Origin: Pseudomonas gregormendelii
GTDB lineage: Bacteria > Pseudomonadota > Gammaproteobacteria > Pseudomonadales > Pseudomonadaceae
Direction of reading: 5' to 3'
DNA: 64,000 nucleotides
Assembly (NCBI RefSeq): GCF_017114825.1
Contig: NZ_JADEVO010000016.1
Coordinates: 1 to 64,000, forward strand
Positions 1 to 8,928 of this stretch are shown in pieces. The notes beneath the pieces are model-generated. The model had not been told where the DNA came from and searched no databases. It saw only the letters and a program-made list of their open reading frames with translations. A program made the translations under genes and the position numbers. Positions within the stretch are counted from its first letter, which is position 1. Every line of letters starts with the position of its first letter.

Positions 1-127
1 GCGATATCAGCCATTTTTTGATGCATCGCTACAACTGGATTCGGCCTCACCAATTCAACGAGGGGTTGGCACCAGCGCGGGCCGAGGAAAAACTTAACGT
101 CGTGTCCGGGATTAGTTGACCACTACA
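1..127 (+). mobile_element. Right end of an IS3-family insertion sequence (left part outside window)
   Basis: The window opens inside an IS. A transposase C-terminus is read in frame 3, and the element appears to end at the CA of position 127, giving a terminal sequence TGTCCGGGATTAGTTGACCA... that resembles the ends of IS3-family elements. The left end and the target duplication lie outside the window, so the boundary at 127 is inferred from the transposase stop and the CA terminus only. Confidence 0.6.
3..119 (+). CDS. IS3-family transposase OrfB, C-terminal 38 residues (partial)
   Basis: Frame 3 is open from the window edge to a TGA at 117-119. The peptide contains HRYNWIRPHQFNEGLAPARA and ends EEKLNVVSGIS. 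The NWIRPHQ(F)N...LAPA pattern is the conserved C-terminal end of the DDE transposase (OrfB) of many IS3-group elements and follows the last catalytic glutamate. The catalytic DDE residues themselves are outside the window, so completeness cannot be judged. Fewer than 40 codons are present, but the match to the family ending is close. Confidence 0.7.
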   Translation, partial: DISHFLMHRYNWIRPHQFNEGLAPARAEEKLNVVSGIS

Positions 128-317
128 ACGTCTCATTAAATCGCAATTTGATTTTTTAGCTCATAAGACTCATGTCGGAAAAGGCGCGAGGCTTTCTAGG
201 TGAGCTATCACAGGGGGTATCGTGTTTTGGCCATGCATGCCCTAAAAGCGGATAAAACTTTTACCCAACGCCTAGCGCCAAAAGCACGCGAGCAATCTCC
301 TCACTGCCTGGAAGATC

Positions 318-881
318 ATGTCAATGCGTAACGCCCTGCGAATGTCCTTTCTTAGTCTCACTATCGCTCTCTCTGGATGCACGATTTCCGGTAATCAACC
401 TCAGCCCACTACCGTGCAGGTTGATCTTCAGAAATATCAGGGCACGTGGTATGAACTGGCCCGTTTACCAATGTTTTTCCAAAGAGACTGCATACAGTCC
501 AAAGCACATTATCGCCTTCGGGAAGATGGCCGAATTGATGTTACCAATCGCTGCAAGCAAAACGACGGTGAGTGGAACGAGGTAATCGGCATCGCGGAAC
601 CTCAACAACCAGGTAGGACAGACAAGCTCTGGGTGAAATTTGACAACTGGTTTAGTCGCGTAGCACCGGACGTAGCTAAAGGTGAATACTGGGTCCTTTA
701 TCACGATCCAGACTATCAATTTGCTTTGGTTGGCCATCCAAGCCGTGAGTACCTCTGGATACTTTCCCGTTCGCCTAGAATAAATGGAGCTAGGCGTGAA
801 CAGCTGGTGGAAGTTGCCAAACAACAAGGGTATGACCCCAGCCAACTGATTTGGCGCCAGACAGATCCGATGGAGCCTTAA
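318..881 (+). CDS. blc: Outer-membrane lipocalin lipoprotein Blc
   Basis: 187-residue lipocalin. The N-terminus is a lipoprotein signal peptide with the lipobox LSGC (Cys21), so the mature protein should be lipid-anchored, in Blc-like proteins at the outer membrane facing the periplasm. The lipocalin signature GTWYELARLP lies at residues 42-51, and the later YWVLYHDPDYQFALVG and YLWILSRSP stretches match the third conserved region. The family binds fatty acids and lysophospholipids and is often induced by envelope stress. Length is normal. The ATG at 318 has a weak GGAAG upstream; ATG 324 is a possible alternative start. It stands alone, 190 bp downstream of an IS end. Confidence 0.9.
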   Translation: MSMRNALRMSFLSLTIALSGCTISGNQPQPTTVQVDLQKYQGTWYELARLPMFFQRDCIQSKAHYRLREDGRIDVTNRCKQNDGEWNEVIGIAEPQQPGRTDKLWVKFDNWFSRVAPDVAKGEYWVLYHDPDYQFALVGHPSREYLWILSRSPRINGARREQLVEVAKQQGYDPSQLIWRQTDPMEP

Positions 882-1350
882 GCGCTGCATTTTTCTGACG
901 ACTTAGTGCTTGTTAGTGGTTAACGTCAATGGGGAATGTAAGACCTGCCACTAACCCCGTCGCTATCATCCACGTAAATTCGCAAAAGCGATTGTCCCAT
1001 GTACACCTTTCGAGTTGAGACATGTGATCAAGGTTGGGCGTTGTACTGAGCACGTTCAGTGCGGCCTAGCGTAACGCAGACTCGCTGGCTGAGTTGATCA
1101 AGGTCGCGACACCATTGCTATCGAAGCATGGTGCGTTGGTTCGCATCAGGAGCCCGGGAGGGGGATTTCATGAGTTGAAATTCGAAAAAGCCAATGTGGT
1201 GGAGAAATTCGCGGGGGAGTGACCGTTCGATTCCAAAATTTGCAAGTCCCGGCTAGTTAACGGCTCAATTGAGAGGGCCAACGCTTGGGCACTTGGCCAA
1301 CTTTCCGTTAGGCTGTTGAACATTCCAAACAGAATAGTGTAGGGGCTTTT
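882..1350. other. Intergenic, about 470 bp, with one possible gene remnant
   Basis: No gene with a convincing start is visible. A 47-codon stretch open on the plus strand from 1079 to a TGA at 1220-1222 reads DSLAELIKVATPLLSKHGAL...VVEKFAGE and looks protein-like, but it is preceded by an in-frame TAG and has no ATG. It may be the 3' remnant of a decayed gene. Confidence 0.35.
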
Positions 1351-1791
1351 ATGACATTAGTTAACGGAGTAACGCTCGCACTGGCTCTTTTGGGTGCTGT
1401 TTTAGGCGTCATCAACACTTGGCATGCGCTCGATAAATCTCGCGTAAAACTTCGGATTAGGCCAAAGCATGCGATTCCATTTGGCGGCACGGACGCACGT
1501 CTGAACTTCTGCATCGAGATTACAAATTTGAGTGCCTTCGCAGTCACTGTCGAAGAGGCCGGAGTCGCTCTCGACTCACCTGACAAGCGGCTTGCGTATA
1601 CGAGCCCTGTGCTGATTGACGAAGGAGGCTGGCCCCGCCGTCTGGAACCAAGAACATCGGTCACCATTTACGGCCAAGCACCATCCACAAATGGCCTTCG
1701 TCTGAAGTGTACTTATGCGACTACCTCCTGCGGCGTTACCAAGGAAGGGACCAGTCCAGCGTTTAGGCAAATGGCGAAGCGTTCCGGATGA
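1351..1791 (+). CDS. Small membrane-anchored protein of unknown function
   Basis: 146 residues, not assigned to a named family. Residues 5-23 form one hydrophobic helix (VTLALALLGAVLGVINTWH), followed by a basic segment and a soluble part rich in alternating hydrophobic residues (LNFCIEITNLSAFAVTVEEAG), which suggests a beta-sandwich on the cytoplasmic side of a single membrane anchor. The start is supported by AGGGG six bases upstream of the ATG. The same layout occurs in the protein at 15332-15820. The gene stands alone. Function is unknown. Confidence 0.6.
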   Translation: MTLVNGVTLALALLGAVLGVINTWHALDKSRVKLRIRPKHAIPFGGTDARLNFCIEITNLSAFAVTVEEAGVALDSPDKRLAYTSPVLIDEGGWPRRLEPRTSVTIYGQAPSTNGLRLKCTYATTSCGVTKEGTSPAFRQMAKRSG

Positions 1792-2116
1792 AAAAGGCAT
1801 CGTTGCGAAGCAAGCTCGTAGGCGAGATGACTTGGAAGGGGCAAAGGAAGAAGGCAGCTTAAATTCGGGCCCCACAGACAAATGGTCTGATTGCGCCGCC
1901 CGGCAGCCGGTGCAATCAGCACGATACTTGGATCAATCGTTCGCAGATAGCGACCTGAGCAAGAGTGCTTGAAGGGCTATAAAAACCTGCACCTTTGCTC
2001 TGATCATTTTCCCGTCCTGACGGCCATTTCAGAGATCTGCCGCAGAGAAATTCGTCCTGGCCTAAAAGCTACTATCATTAATACGGCACCTCACTCTAAA
2101 AATTCAGGAGATGGGC
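1792..2116. other. Intergenic, about 325 bp
   Basis: No gene is supported here. The last 100 bases before the small gene at 2117 are more AT-rich (around 2065-2100) and probably hold its promoter, but no clear -35/-10 pair can be assigned. Confidence 0.3.
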
Positions 2117-2263
2117 ATGTCAAAAGCAAGCGGAGAGAAAAGCGGGTCCGCACCGGCGAGTAAGGCAGGTGGCTCCAAATCACCACCAGTAGCGAATTTG
2201 CCAAGCACCACTGGTAAACCCTCAGGAGGTGGTCGAGGAAACGCTCCTGCTAAAGGCAAGTAA
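2117..2263 (+). CDS. Small basic low-complexity protein, 48 aa, unknown function
   Basis: A 48-codon gene with a strong Shine-Dalgarno (CAGGAG at 2105-2110) six bases before the ATG at 2117. ATG 2111 is in frame but abuts the ribosome site. The peptide starts MSKASGEKSGSAPASK and is built almost only of Ser, Gly, Lys, Ala, Pro, Thr and Asn, ending GGGRGNAPAKGK. It has no hydrophobic segment and should be disordered and basic (many Lys, one Arg, few acidic residues). I recognise no function. The good ribosome site and strongly biased composition argue for a real gene. Confidence 0.6.
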   Translation: MSKASGEKSGSAPASKAGGSKSPPVANLPSTTGKPSGGGRGNAPAKGK

Positions 2264-2380
2264 ACAGACCAGAGGTTGGGTCGCACCATGGCAGCGCATG
2301 GCAACAGGCCTGCCTAGCCTTTACCCTCCGCCAGTTGTGTTTCATTTTTTTGTCAAAAAAACCGACTTTTGGGTAACTGA

Positions 2381-2412
2381 AAAACCAGCCGCGTTGTGGC
2401 GGTAACGCGGCT
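2381..2412 (-). terminator. Rho-independent terminator of rmuC
   Basis: Perfect 9-bp inverted repeat AGCCGCGTT / AACGCGGCT (2387-2395 and 2404-2412) with an 8-base loop. On the minus strand it is followed by GGTTTTTC, and it lies 12 bases beyond the rmuC stop codon. Confidence 0.75.
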
Positions 2413-2424
2413 AATCGAAGAGTC

Positions 2425-4224
2425 TCAAGACACTGCAATTAAAGGCGTTTCCGGCCCTTCTCCAACTGCTAGCGCAATGTCACCTTCGAGTTCCAGCTTT
2501 GCCCGTTCCAGCAGTTCTCCTGGCAATTCTTTCTGCACTGAAACTCCCAGCTCTCTGAATTCCGACGCTTGTTTGATCAGGTTACCCTTACCGTTATAGA
2601 GCTGGCCCAAAGCCTTAGAGTAAGTCTCTTTGGCCTTATCAAGCTGGGTACCCACAGCCTGCATACTGGTGAGGAAACCGTTGAGCTTTTCGTAAAACTT
2701 CTGGGCCCGGCTGGCCAGCTCCGCGGTGTGCTTGTTTCGATCTTCGAAGCTCCAAAGCTGTTTAACGATCTTCAGGCTGGTCAACAAGGTCGTAGGAGTG
2801 GCCACCAATATGTTGCGCTCGATCGCACGTTGGAAAAGTGACTCATCGTGGCGCAGCGCTTCAACGTAGGCTGACTCGATAGGAATGAACATGATCACGA
2901 CTTCGGGCGAATTCAGTCCGGCAAGGCGGTGATAGTCCCGGTCGGCAAGCTCATTGATCCGAGCACTCACGGCTGCGGTGTGAGCGGCTAGTGCTTGGGC
3001 ACGTACAAGATCATCTTCGGCATTGATGTAGTCGGTGTAGGCAACCAGAGATGTCTTGGCATCAATAATCATGTGCTTGTTTTGCGGCAAGTATACGATG
3101 GCGTCCGGACGCTGGCGGCCATCTTCAGTATTGAAACTTACTTCGCGTTTGTAGTCAGTTCCAAGACGAAGGCCTGAGCTGTCCAAAACATTCTCCAACA
3201 TCAGCTCGCCCCAGTTGCCTTGAACCTTCTTCTGGCCGCGCAGAGCAGTGGTCAGCTTTTCAGCCTGGTCAGTGATGTCTTTGTTCAGGACTTGGAGGTT
3301 CTTTAGCTCAGTTCGCAGTTCAACTCTCTGCTCAGCGTCCTTGGTGTGGATGTCTTCGATGCGCGAGCGGAAGCCTTTCATTTCAGTTTGTAACGGGGCA
3401 ATCAGATTGTTGATGCTTTCCTGGTTCAGCTCTTTGAAGGCCTTCCCCTTGCGCTCCAGTACTTCATTGGCCAAGCGCTCGAATTCTTTGGTTAGACTCT
3501 CCCTGTTTTCATTGAGCTGCTTAAATTGCGCGTCGAAACTTTGCTGTTTTTCCACAAACGAGGTGTTGAGTTTGACGTGAGCGTTTTCCAACGCAGCATA
3601 TTTTTCATTAGCGGCTTTGAGATCAGCGCATGTCGCCTCCCACCACGCTTTATAGTTGCTCAGCTCGTTCTGCTTTTCCTGTAATTGGGCCTGAACCTGG
3701 GCGAACAATTCGCGCGTCTCCCCCAGTTGAGTTGCGGTATGTTTGAGTTGAGCTTCGACAGATGACAGTTGGGTTTCCAACTTTTCTCTCTGTTGATCAC
3801 GTTCGGACAATCGCTCCGTGAAGGTAACCACGTTGCTCGCTATTTGCTCTTGCAGCTTGGCAGCGGTTTCCTGAGCTTTGGAGTTGCTCTCACGTGCCAC
3901 TTGTTCTGATTGTTGAGCGCGTTTTAGCTCGGTTTTGTGGGTTGTAATTTCCGCGTCCAGCTTGGCTATTTGATCTTTGTTGTTATCCCTATCTGTCTCC
4001 AGACGTCCATAGGCGATATCTAGAGCGGCCTTTTGCTCGCTCAACTGGGCGATCTGCGTCGCCTGAAGGGCTAGCTCAGCTTTGGCCTGCTCTAGACTGG
4101 ATCGAGTGACCTCAACGTCTGTATGCAACTGTTGTTGGTTACGTTGGGCTCGCCAGCTGGCAAGCGCCCATGCGATGACGAAAGCGGCGAGTGGTAGCGC
4201 GACCAGAATCCATTTTTGCTCCAC
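2425..4224 (-). CDS. rmuC: DNA recombination protein RmuC
   Basis: 599 residues. An N-terminal membrane helix (about residues 5-22, LVALPLAAFVIAWALASW) is followed by a long Gln/Glu/Lys-rich coiled coil (about 25-280) and a C-terminal RmuC domain. The domain carries the conserved VQGNWGELMLENVLDSSGL and the nuclease-like IIDAKTSLVAY segment (a D-x-K pair of a PD-(D/E)XK fold). RmuC limits inversions between short inverted repeats and is thought to cleave or process DNA structures. The start is GTG at 4224, supported by GGAG on the minus strand at about 4230-4234. Length is slightly above the usual 450-550 because of the coiled coil. Confidence 0.92.
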   Translation of the reverse strand: MEQKWILVALPLAAFVIAWALASWRAQRNQQQLHTDVEVTRSSLEQAKAELALQATQIAQLSEQKAALDIAYGRLETDRDNNKDQIAKLDAEITTHKTELKRAQQSEQVARESNSKAQETAAKLQEQIASNVVTFTERLSERDQQREKLETQLSSVEAQLKHTATQLGETRELFAQVQAQLQEKQNELSNYKAWWEATCADLKAANEKYAALENAHVKLNTSFVEKQQSFDAQFKQLNENRESLTKEFERLANEVLERKGKAFKELNQESINNLIAPLQTEMKGFRSRIEDIHTKDAEQRVELRTELKNLQVLNKDITDQAEKLTTALRGQKKVQGNWGELMLENVLDSSGLRLGTDYKREVSFNTEDGRQRPDAIVYLPQNKHMIIDAKTSLVAYTDYINAEDDLVRAQALAAHTAAVSARINELADRDYHRLAGLNSPEVVIMFIPIESAYVEALRHDESLFQRAIERNILVATPTTLLTSLKIVKQLWSFEDRNKHTAELASRAQKFYEKLNGFLTSMQAVGTQLDKAKETYSKALGQLYNGKGNLIKQASEFRELGVSVQKELPGELLERAKLELEGDIALAVGEGPETPLIAVS

Positions 4225-4239
4225 GATCTTCTCCTACAC

Positions 4240-4566
4240 CTAGATTGCTTTCAAAATACGCGCCCCCGCAGACTGCGACGACGCGTCACGATTCTTATGC
4301 GTTTTTTTTGCCGAACCGATGGGCAGACCGATCCGAGATTCAAAGCAAGCGCAACAGAATGTCTCATTGTCGAAATGGCAAACAATCGCTCTCGCAGTGC
4401 CGAGCATAGACGACAATTTCGACGTAGTGGCCAAATGCTCTCTGCCGCGCCAAACAAGCAGGTATTCGGGTTCATCAGTAGATAGAAATAGGTAATAGAA
4501 CGACATCGAGATGTCGAGGCGGGTGTTGATCGTCTTGGATATCTGGTCAAGCATTTGTAAAAGCAA
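4240..4566 (-). CDS. Possible hypothetical protein, perhaps 5'-truncated
   Basis: This frame, ending 15 bases before rmuC, gives coherent protein sequence (ISMSFYYLFLSTDEPEYLLV, then HLATTSKLSSMLGTARAIVCHFDNETFCCACFE). No family is recognised. The reading frame stays open to 4605 without an ATG. Possible starts are TTG 4566 or ATG 4554, and neither has a good ribosome site. It may therefore be the 3' part of a decayed gene. An overlapping minus-strand frame (4251-4580) has arginine-rich, unnatural composition and is discarded. Confidence 0.4.
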   Translation of the reverse strand: MLLQMLDQISKTINTRLDISMSFYYLFLSTDEPEYLLVWRGREHLATTSKLSSMLGTARAIVCHFDNETFCCACFESRIGLPIGSAKKTHKNRDASSQSAGARILKAI

Positions 4567-5055
4567 CTGTCCAGTGACAACGGTCCCTGATGGAAAAGGA
4601 CCGAACTACTGATTGGATCAATGCCTATGCTTCTCTAATTGTCTGGCCGACGATTACTCTCACACCACTTGACCCCACCATGTTAGATCAGAAGCACCTA
4701 CTCAACATTACGCCGCTAAAATGACGGAATGAACCGGCAACACTATGGCCGACACGAGGGAGCACGTCGCAACATCCTCATAGCAAGCTCTACACATCTT
4801 TCACCCGCACCCTTTTTCTCGCTTATGAAATACAATTATTTTTTATCCATCTTGACTTTCCCAAAACCTCCGCCAGCCGGAGGTTATAGAGTTTTCAATA
4901 TCTAAAAGAAAAAATATTCTAGTTGCATACAAAAAAAGCATTGTCATACTCGAAAACAAATAACGATCCAGCGAAAACATATTTTATTATTAATAAATAA
5001 AATATTCAAAAATACCCCACTAGATTAAACCCCACAAACCAATTAGAGGATAAAT
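4567..5055. other. AT-rich intergenic region, about 490 bp
   Basis: No gene seen. GC falls sharply after about 4800. A perfect 8-bp inverted repeat (AACCTCCG / CGGAGGTT, 4865-4872 and 4878-4885, loop of 5) could be a weak terminator. The stretch 4900-5050 is strongly AT-rich and probably carries the promoter of the following gene. Confidence 0.4.
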
Positions 5056-5574
5056 ATGCATAGCTACATCACATTGGGCGTTGGCAGCTCTTACCCACTT
5101 GAAACCCCTTGCCATGAAGGCGCTGCGGCTCAATTTCTTGTAAAGCCAGGAAACATCTTGCAAGTAATGATGCCATCGATTATGAATTCAGAGCTATCCG
5201 CACTAAAAAAGGGCAAAATACGCTCTGGATTCATAACTCAAGGTAAAACAATTTTTATACTTTTTGAAATCGGCGACCTCCTGTTTGAGTGTCCGTTTAA
5301 GCCAAGCATAATTCCTCAAGATCTCATTTCTATTCCTGACCTAACAAACGCAAATCAAAGAATGCTTGTGGATATGCACGTCATTGATACTGACACGAAC
5401 AACCTCTGCGCTTTGCGCTCATTCACCTTGGCACCAGCTCTAACAGAAAAACTTATCGCCCAAGCGAAGAAAATAAGGGAGTCAGCAAACGTCACTTGTG
5501 AACTCCAAGATATCGTACATCAATCTCTTTTCAGCATGTTTAAGACTGCTAAACTATATAAATGTGGCGTGTAG
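5056..5574 (+). CDS. Hypothetical protein, AT-rich gene
   Basis: 172 residues, no family recognised. No signal peptide or membrane helix is evident; the sequence alternates hydrophobic and polar segments (FITQGKTIFILFEIGDLLFE) as in a globular beta-rich protein. A GAGGA sequence 7-8 bases before the ATG supports the start. The codon use is far more AT-rich than the chromosomal genes to the right, which together with the adjacent IS21 element suggests acquisition by transfer. It ends 94 bp before the left end of the IS. Confidence 0.6.
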   Translation: MHSYITLGVGSSYPLETPCHEGAAAQFLVKPGNILQVMMPSIMNSELSALKKGKIRSGFITQGKTIFILFEIGDLLFECPFKPSIIPQDLISIPDLTNANQRMLVDMHVIDTDTNNLCALRSFTLAPALTEKLIAQAKKIRESANVTCELQDIVHQSLFSMFKTAKLYKCGV

Positions 5575-5661
5575 TGCTTTTTAGACGATAACGTCTCTAT
5601 GCGAAATCAACAGACCTATGGGCCATGCGAAAACCCAGATTTCACGTAGCAGCCAACCATG

Positions 5662-5668
5662 TCCAAAG
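5662..5668. repeat. Left target-site duplication of the IS21 element
   Basis: TCCAAAG immediately left of the IS terminus. The identical heptamer follows the right end at 8306-8312. Confidence 0.9.
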
Positions 5669-5898
5669 TGCGTATTTCGGCCCATCGTGACCGCCCGTTT
5701 CGGTACATCGTGACCGACCATTTCGCTAACGCGTGACCGCTCATTTCGCTAACAACGTGACCGATTTTCCGCCTGTTCCGAAACAGCCGGTCACGCCCTT
5801 AGCGAAATGACCGGTCACGTTGTTAGCGAAATACCCTACACCCGTTGCGCATGACCTGAGCCGTCGCCACCCTTCGTCCCATTTCGGGGAATCGAAGG

Positions 5899-7485
5899 AT
5901 GGCGGCGCAGCGAGTAGCCATGCGTAATATCAAAGAATGCCTACGCCTCAAGTTCGAGGCCGACCTGTCCCACGAAAAGATTTCCCGCGCCTTGCAGCTG
6001 TCCAAGGGCGTCGTCAGCAAGTACATCAAAGCAGCGCGCGACACTAGTATCGAGTGGCCCGCGCTGGCTCTGCTGGATGAGACGGCGCTCGGCGCCGCCC
6101 TGGTGCCCGCCGCCAAAGTCATGCACACACGCGGCGACCGCGTGTTGCCCGACGTGATCACTCTGCACCGCGAACTACGCCGCAAAGGCGTGACGCTACA
6201 ACTGCTGTGGGAGGAATACACCGCCGCCCATCCCGACCAGCCGACCTACCGCTACACCCAGTTCGTCGAGCATTACCGCAGCTACGCCCGCACCCTCAAA
6301 CGCTCGATGCGCCAGCAACACCGCGCCGGCGAGAAGCTGTTCATCGACTACGCCGGGCCGACGCTGCCGGTGATTGACGCGGCTACCGGCGAGATCAGTC
6401 AGGCGCATATCTTCGTCGCGGCCCTCGGCGCCTCGAACTACACCTACGCCTGCGCCACGCCGGGCGAAACCCAAGTGGACTGGTTGACGGCGTTGAGCCA
6501 GGCCCTTAGCTACTTCGGTGGCGTTCCCGAAATGATCGTGCCGGACAACCCTCGCGCCTTGGTCGCCCGGCCAGACCGTTACGAGCCGGGCCTGAACCGC
6601 GCTGCGCTGGAGTGCGCTCAGCACTACGGCGTCATCATGCTCCCGGCGCGTCCGCGCAAGCCACAGGACAAAGCCAAGGCGGAGGTGGCCGTGCAAGTGG
6701 TCGAGCGCTGGATCATGGCGCGGTTGCGGCACCAACAGTTTTTCAGCCTGCACGCCCTCAATCAGGCCATCGCCGTTTTGCTGGAAGACTTGAACCGACG
6801 TCCGTTCAAAAAGCTCGACGGGTGCCGACGGGACTGGTTCGAGCAACTCGACCAGCCAGCGCTCAAGCCGCTGCCGGCGCATCCATATGAGGTCGTGATC
6901 TTCAAGCGCTGCAAGGTCAACATCGATTACCACATCGAGGTAAATGGCGGCTTTTACAGCGTGCCCTCGGCCTTGTCCCGGCAAAGCGTCGACGCCCGAA
7001 TAAGCGCCCATACCGTCGAAATCCTGCATGGCAATCGCCGGGTGGCCAGCCACCTGTTGCTCCGCCGGCGCGGTGCCTACAGTACCCAGAGCGAACACAT
7101 GCCAGCCTCGCACAAGGCGCATCGCGACTGGACACCTCAGCGCCTGCTCGACTGGGGCGAGCGGATCGGCCCCCACACCCGGCAGGTCGTCGAACATCAA
7201 CTGACCCACAAGCCCCATCCGGAGATGGGCTACCGCTCCTGTCTGGGCCTACTCTCGCTGGCTCGCCAATACGGTAACGCACGCCTGGAAGCGGCAGCCA
7301 GCCGCGCCGTGCAACTACGCGCACTTAACAGCCACACCGTCCGTAACCTGCTCAAACAAGGGCTCGACCAACAACCGCTGCCCAAGGCCACCGCCGTCGC
7401 ACATCCGGCCCGCCACGAGAACGTGCGCGGTGCCGACTATTACACCCAAAAGGAGCTGTTCAATGATGACGCAACACACCCTTAA
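5899..7485 (+). CDS. istA: IS21-family transposase IstA
   Basis: 528 residues. An N-terminal helix-turn-helix (about residues 17-40, [20 protein letters not shown]) precedes the DDE integrase core. The first Asp is in LFIDYAGP, the second in [10 protein letters not shown], and the Glu lies in the [16 protein letters not shown] segment. A Mu-type C-terminal domain contains [12 protein letters not shown]. IstA binds the terminal repeats and performs strand transfer with IstB. ATG 5899 has GAAGG directly upstream; an in-frame ATG seven codons later is possible. The 3' end overlaps istB by 23 bases. Confidence 0.95.
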   Translation: MAAQRVAMRNIKECLRLKFEADLSHEKISRALQLSKGVVSKYIKAARDTSIEWPALALLDETALGAALVPAAKVMHTRGDRVLPDVITLHRELRRKGVTLQLLWEEYTAAHPDQPTYRYTQFVEHYRSYARTLKRSMRQQHRAGEKLFIDYAGPTLPVIDAATGEISQAHIFVAALGASNYTYACATPGETQVDWLTALSQALSYFGGVPEMIVPDNPRALVARPDRYEPGLNRAALECAQHYGVIMLPARPRKPQDKAKAEVAVQVVERWIMARLRHQQFFSLHALNQAIAVLLEDLNRRPFKKLDGCRRDWFEQLDQPALKPLPAHPYEVVIFKRCKVNIDYHIEVNGGFYSVPSALSRQSVDARISAHTVEILHGNRRVASHLLLRRRGAYSTQSEHMPASHKAHRDWTPQRLLDWGERIGPHTRQVVEHQLTHKPHPEMGYRSCLGLLSLARQYGNARLEAAASRAVQLRALNSHTVRNLLKQGLDQQPLPKATAVAHPARHENVRGADYYTQKELFNDDATHP

Positions 7486-8212
7486 CCAGCTGCACCAACT
7501 ACGACTCAGCGGCATGGCCAAAGCGCTGGAAGAGCAGTGGACACTACCGGCCAGCCACAGCTTGAGCTTCGATGATCGGCTCGGCCTGCTGCTCGACCGA
7601 GAGCTGGCTTGGCGTGACAACAAACGTCTGGAGCGACTGCGCAAACAAGCCAAACTCAAGTATGGCGGTGCCTGCCTGGAAGACCTCGACCGACGCCCGG
7701 GCCGAGGCCTGGATGAACGCCAACTCGCGACCCTGGCCAGCGGCGACTGGATCCGCCAACAACACAACCTGCTGCTGACCGGGCCGACCGGCGTAGGTAA
7801 AAGCTGGCTCGCCTGCGCCTTGGGCAACCAGGCCTGCCGTCAGGGCTACAGCACGTTATACCTGCGCACGCCGCGCCTGCTGGAACAACTGCGCATCGCC
7901 CACGGCGACGGCAGCTTCGGCCGCACGCTACAACAACTGGCCAAAGTTGACGTGTTAATCCTGGACGACTGGGCTCTGGCGCCACTGGAAGAAAACGCCC
8001 GGCACGACCTGCTGGAAGTGATCGACGACCGCGCCGGCTCGCGGTCGACGGTACTGACCAGCCAACTGCCGGTCGATCACTGGCACGGCTGGATCAACGA
8101 TCCGACAGTGGCCGACGCTTTACTTGATCGGCTGGTGCACAGCGCGTATCGAATCGTGATGAAAGGCGAGTCGTTGCGACGTAAAAAGACGGAAGAAGAA
8201 GCGGCATCGTGA
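7463..8212 (+). CDS. istB: IS21-family helper ATPase IstB
   Basis: 249 residues, AAA+ ATPase related to DnaC. Walker A is [14 protein letters not shown] and Walker B is VLILDDWAL, followed by the sensor-like [14 protein letters not shown]. IstB binds target DNA and licenses IstA for insertion. The start chosen is the ATG-ATG at 7463, with AAAGGAG eight bases upstream inside the istA end; the overlap suggests coupled translation. Length is normal for the family. Confidence 0.95.
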   Translation: MMTQHTLNQLHQLRLSGMAKALEEQWTLPASHSLSFDDRLGLLLDRELAWRDNKRLERLRKQAKLKYGGACLEDLDRRPGRGLDERQLATLASGDWIRQQHNLLLTGPTGVGKSWLACALGNQACRQGYSTLYLRTPRLLEQLRIAHGDGSFGRTLQQLAKVDVLILDDWALAPLEENARHDLLEVIDDRAGSRSTVLTSQLPVDHWHGWINDPTVADALLDRLVHSAYRIVMKGESLRRKKTEEEAAS

Positions 8213-8305
8213 CCGATGCGGTTAGAATTTAGACCCCGCGCAATCGGGTGGAGAAACCGGTCACGTTGTTAGCGAAATGACCGGTCACGATGAGCGAAAT
8301 ACGCA

Positions 8306-8312
8306 TCCAAAG
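8306..8312. repeat. Right target-site duplication of the IS21 element
   Basis: TCCAAAG directly after the terminal CA of the IS, identical to 5662-5668. Confidence 0.9.
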
Positions 8313-8342
8313 CTTTTATGTTGTCAAACAAGGGGTCTGAGT

Positions 8343-8663
8343 GTGGGTGATGATGAAGAAAAGCCGGTCGATCCACTTGCGTCAATTCGGCACATGCTGC
8401 CTAACATTGAATCCGAAGATAGCTGGCTCGGTGAGAACTATCGAGGCTGGCAAAGCTTTGCGAACGCCATAAAGGTTGCGAGCGCAGACTACGACTGTGA
8501 AATTGTTTGTAGGCCAGAGCAAGGCTTCCTGCGAGTCGATTGCTTTTTTGCCCCGCCGCACATCAAAACCCTCGGTTACGCCATAGAGGCTGCTACAAGC
8601 CATATTTTTCAGCGTTGTGGTGAATACCCTGCTGAAAAGGCGGTCGTTGATGGCTGGGTCTGA
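8343..8663 (+). CDS. Hypothetical protein next to IS21 insertion
   Basis: 106 residues, acidic N-terminus (VGDDEEKPVDPLASIRHM), no family recognised and no membrane segment. The start proposed is GTG 8343, with AAGGGG seven bases upstream. The frame stays open further up into the IS, to an ATG at 8277 contributed by the IS right end, so a fused start is possible. If the IS and one target copy are removed, this frame joins in phase to an ATG at 5618. The insertion may thus have landed in the first codons, or just upstream, of the original gene. Confidence 0.55.
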   Translation: MGDDEEKPVDPLASIRHMLPNIESEDSWLGENYRGWQSFANAIKVASADYDCEIVCRPEQGFLRVDCFFAPPHIKTLGYAIEAATSHIFQRCGEYPAEKAVVDGWV

Positions 8664-8928
8664 AAGCTCTGCCAGCGATGCATCAAGAAGAGCAAAACAG
8701 GCTGATTCTTACGCCCTGGGGACGTAACGGTGCGTCGGTTTTTCAGATGGTTGAAAATGCCAAATGAGCCTGCTCTCAGTGGATTTTCAGGAACAATTTG
8801 ATAGCACATGCTGGCGTGTGTACGCAGATTGTTCCAAGCGTGGAAAGTGGGTCTAAACCGTGCTTAAGATCCTCAACACCCAATTACACACCCAATTACA
8901 CCCATTTCCAGCCTAAGAACAGGTCGGG

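Larger units (their letters stand above)
5669..8305 (+). mobile_element. Complete IS21-family insertion sequence, 2637 bp
   Basis: The element begins TGCGTATTTCG (5669) and ends CGAAATACGCA (8305), so the terminal 11 bases are perfect inverted repeats with TG...CA ends. Both ends carry multiple copies of CGTGACCG-nn-CATTTCGCTAAC, the kind of repeated transposase-binding sites typical of IS21. A 7-bp duplication (TCCAAAG) flanks it. It holds istA and istB in the normal overlapping order, both apparently intact, so it may be active. The left end (about 5745-5835) also contains the repeat in both orientations around a 25-base spacer, able to form a long hairpin that could block read-through into istA. 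Confidence 0.95.

Noticed and set aside
6196..7218. 340-codon minus-strand ORF inside istA
   Set aside because: Antisense shadow of the transposase gene.
8277..8342. ATG 8277 as start of the gene after the IS21
   Set aside because: The ATG and the first nine codons belong to the IS terminus; GTG 8343 has its own ribosome site.
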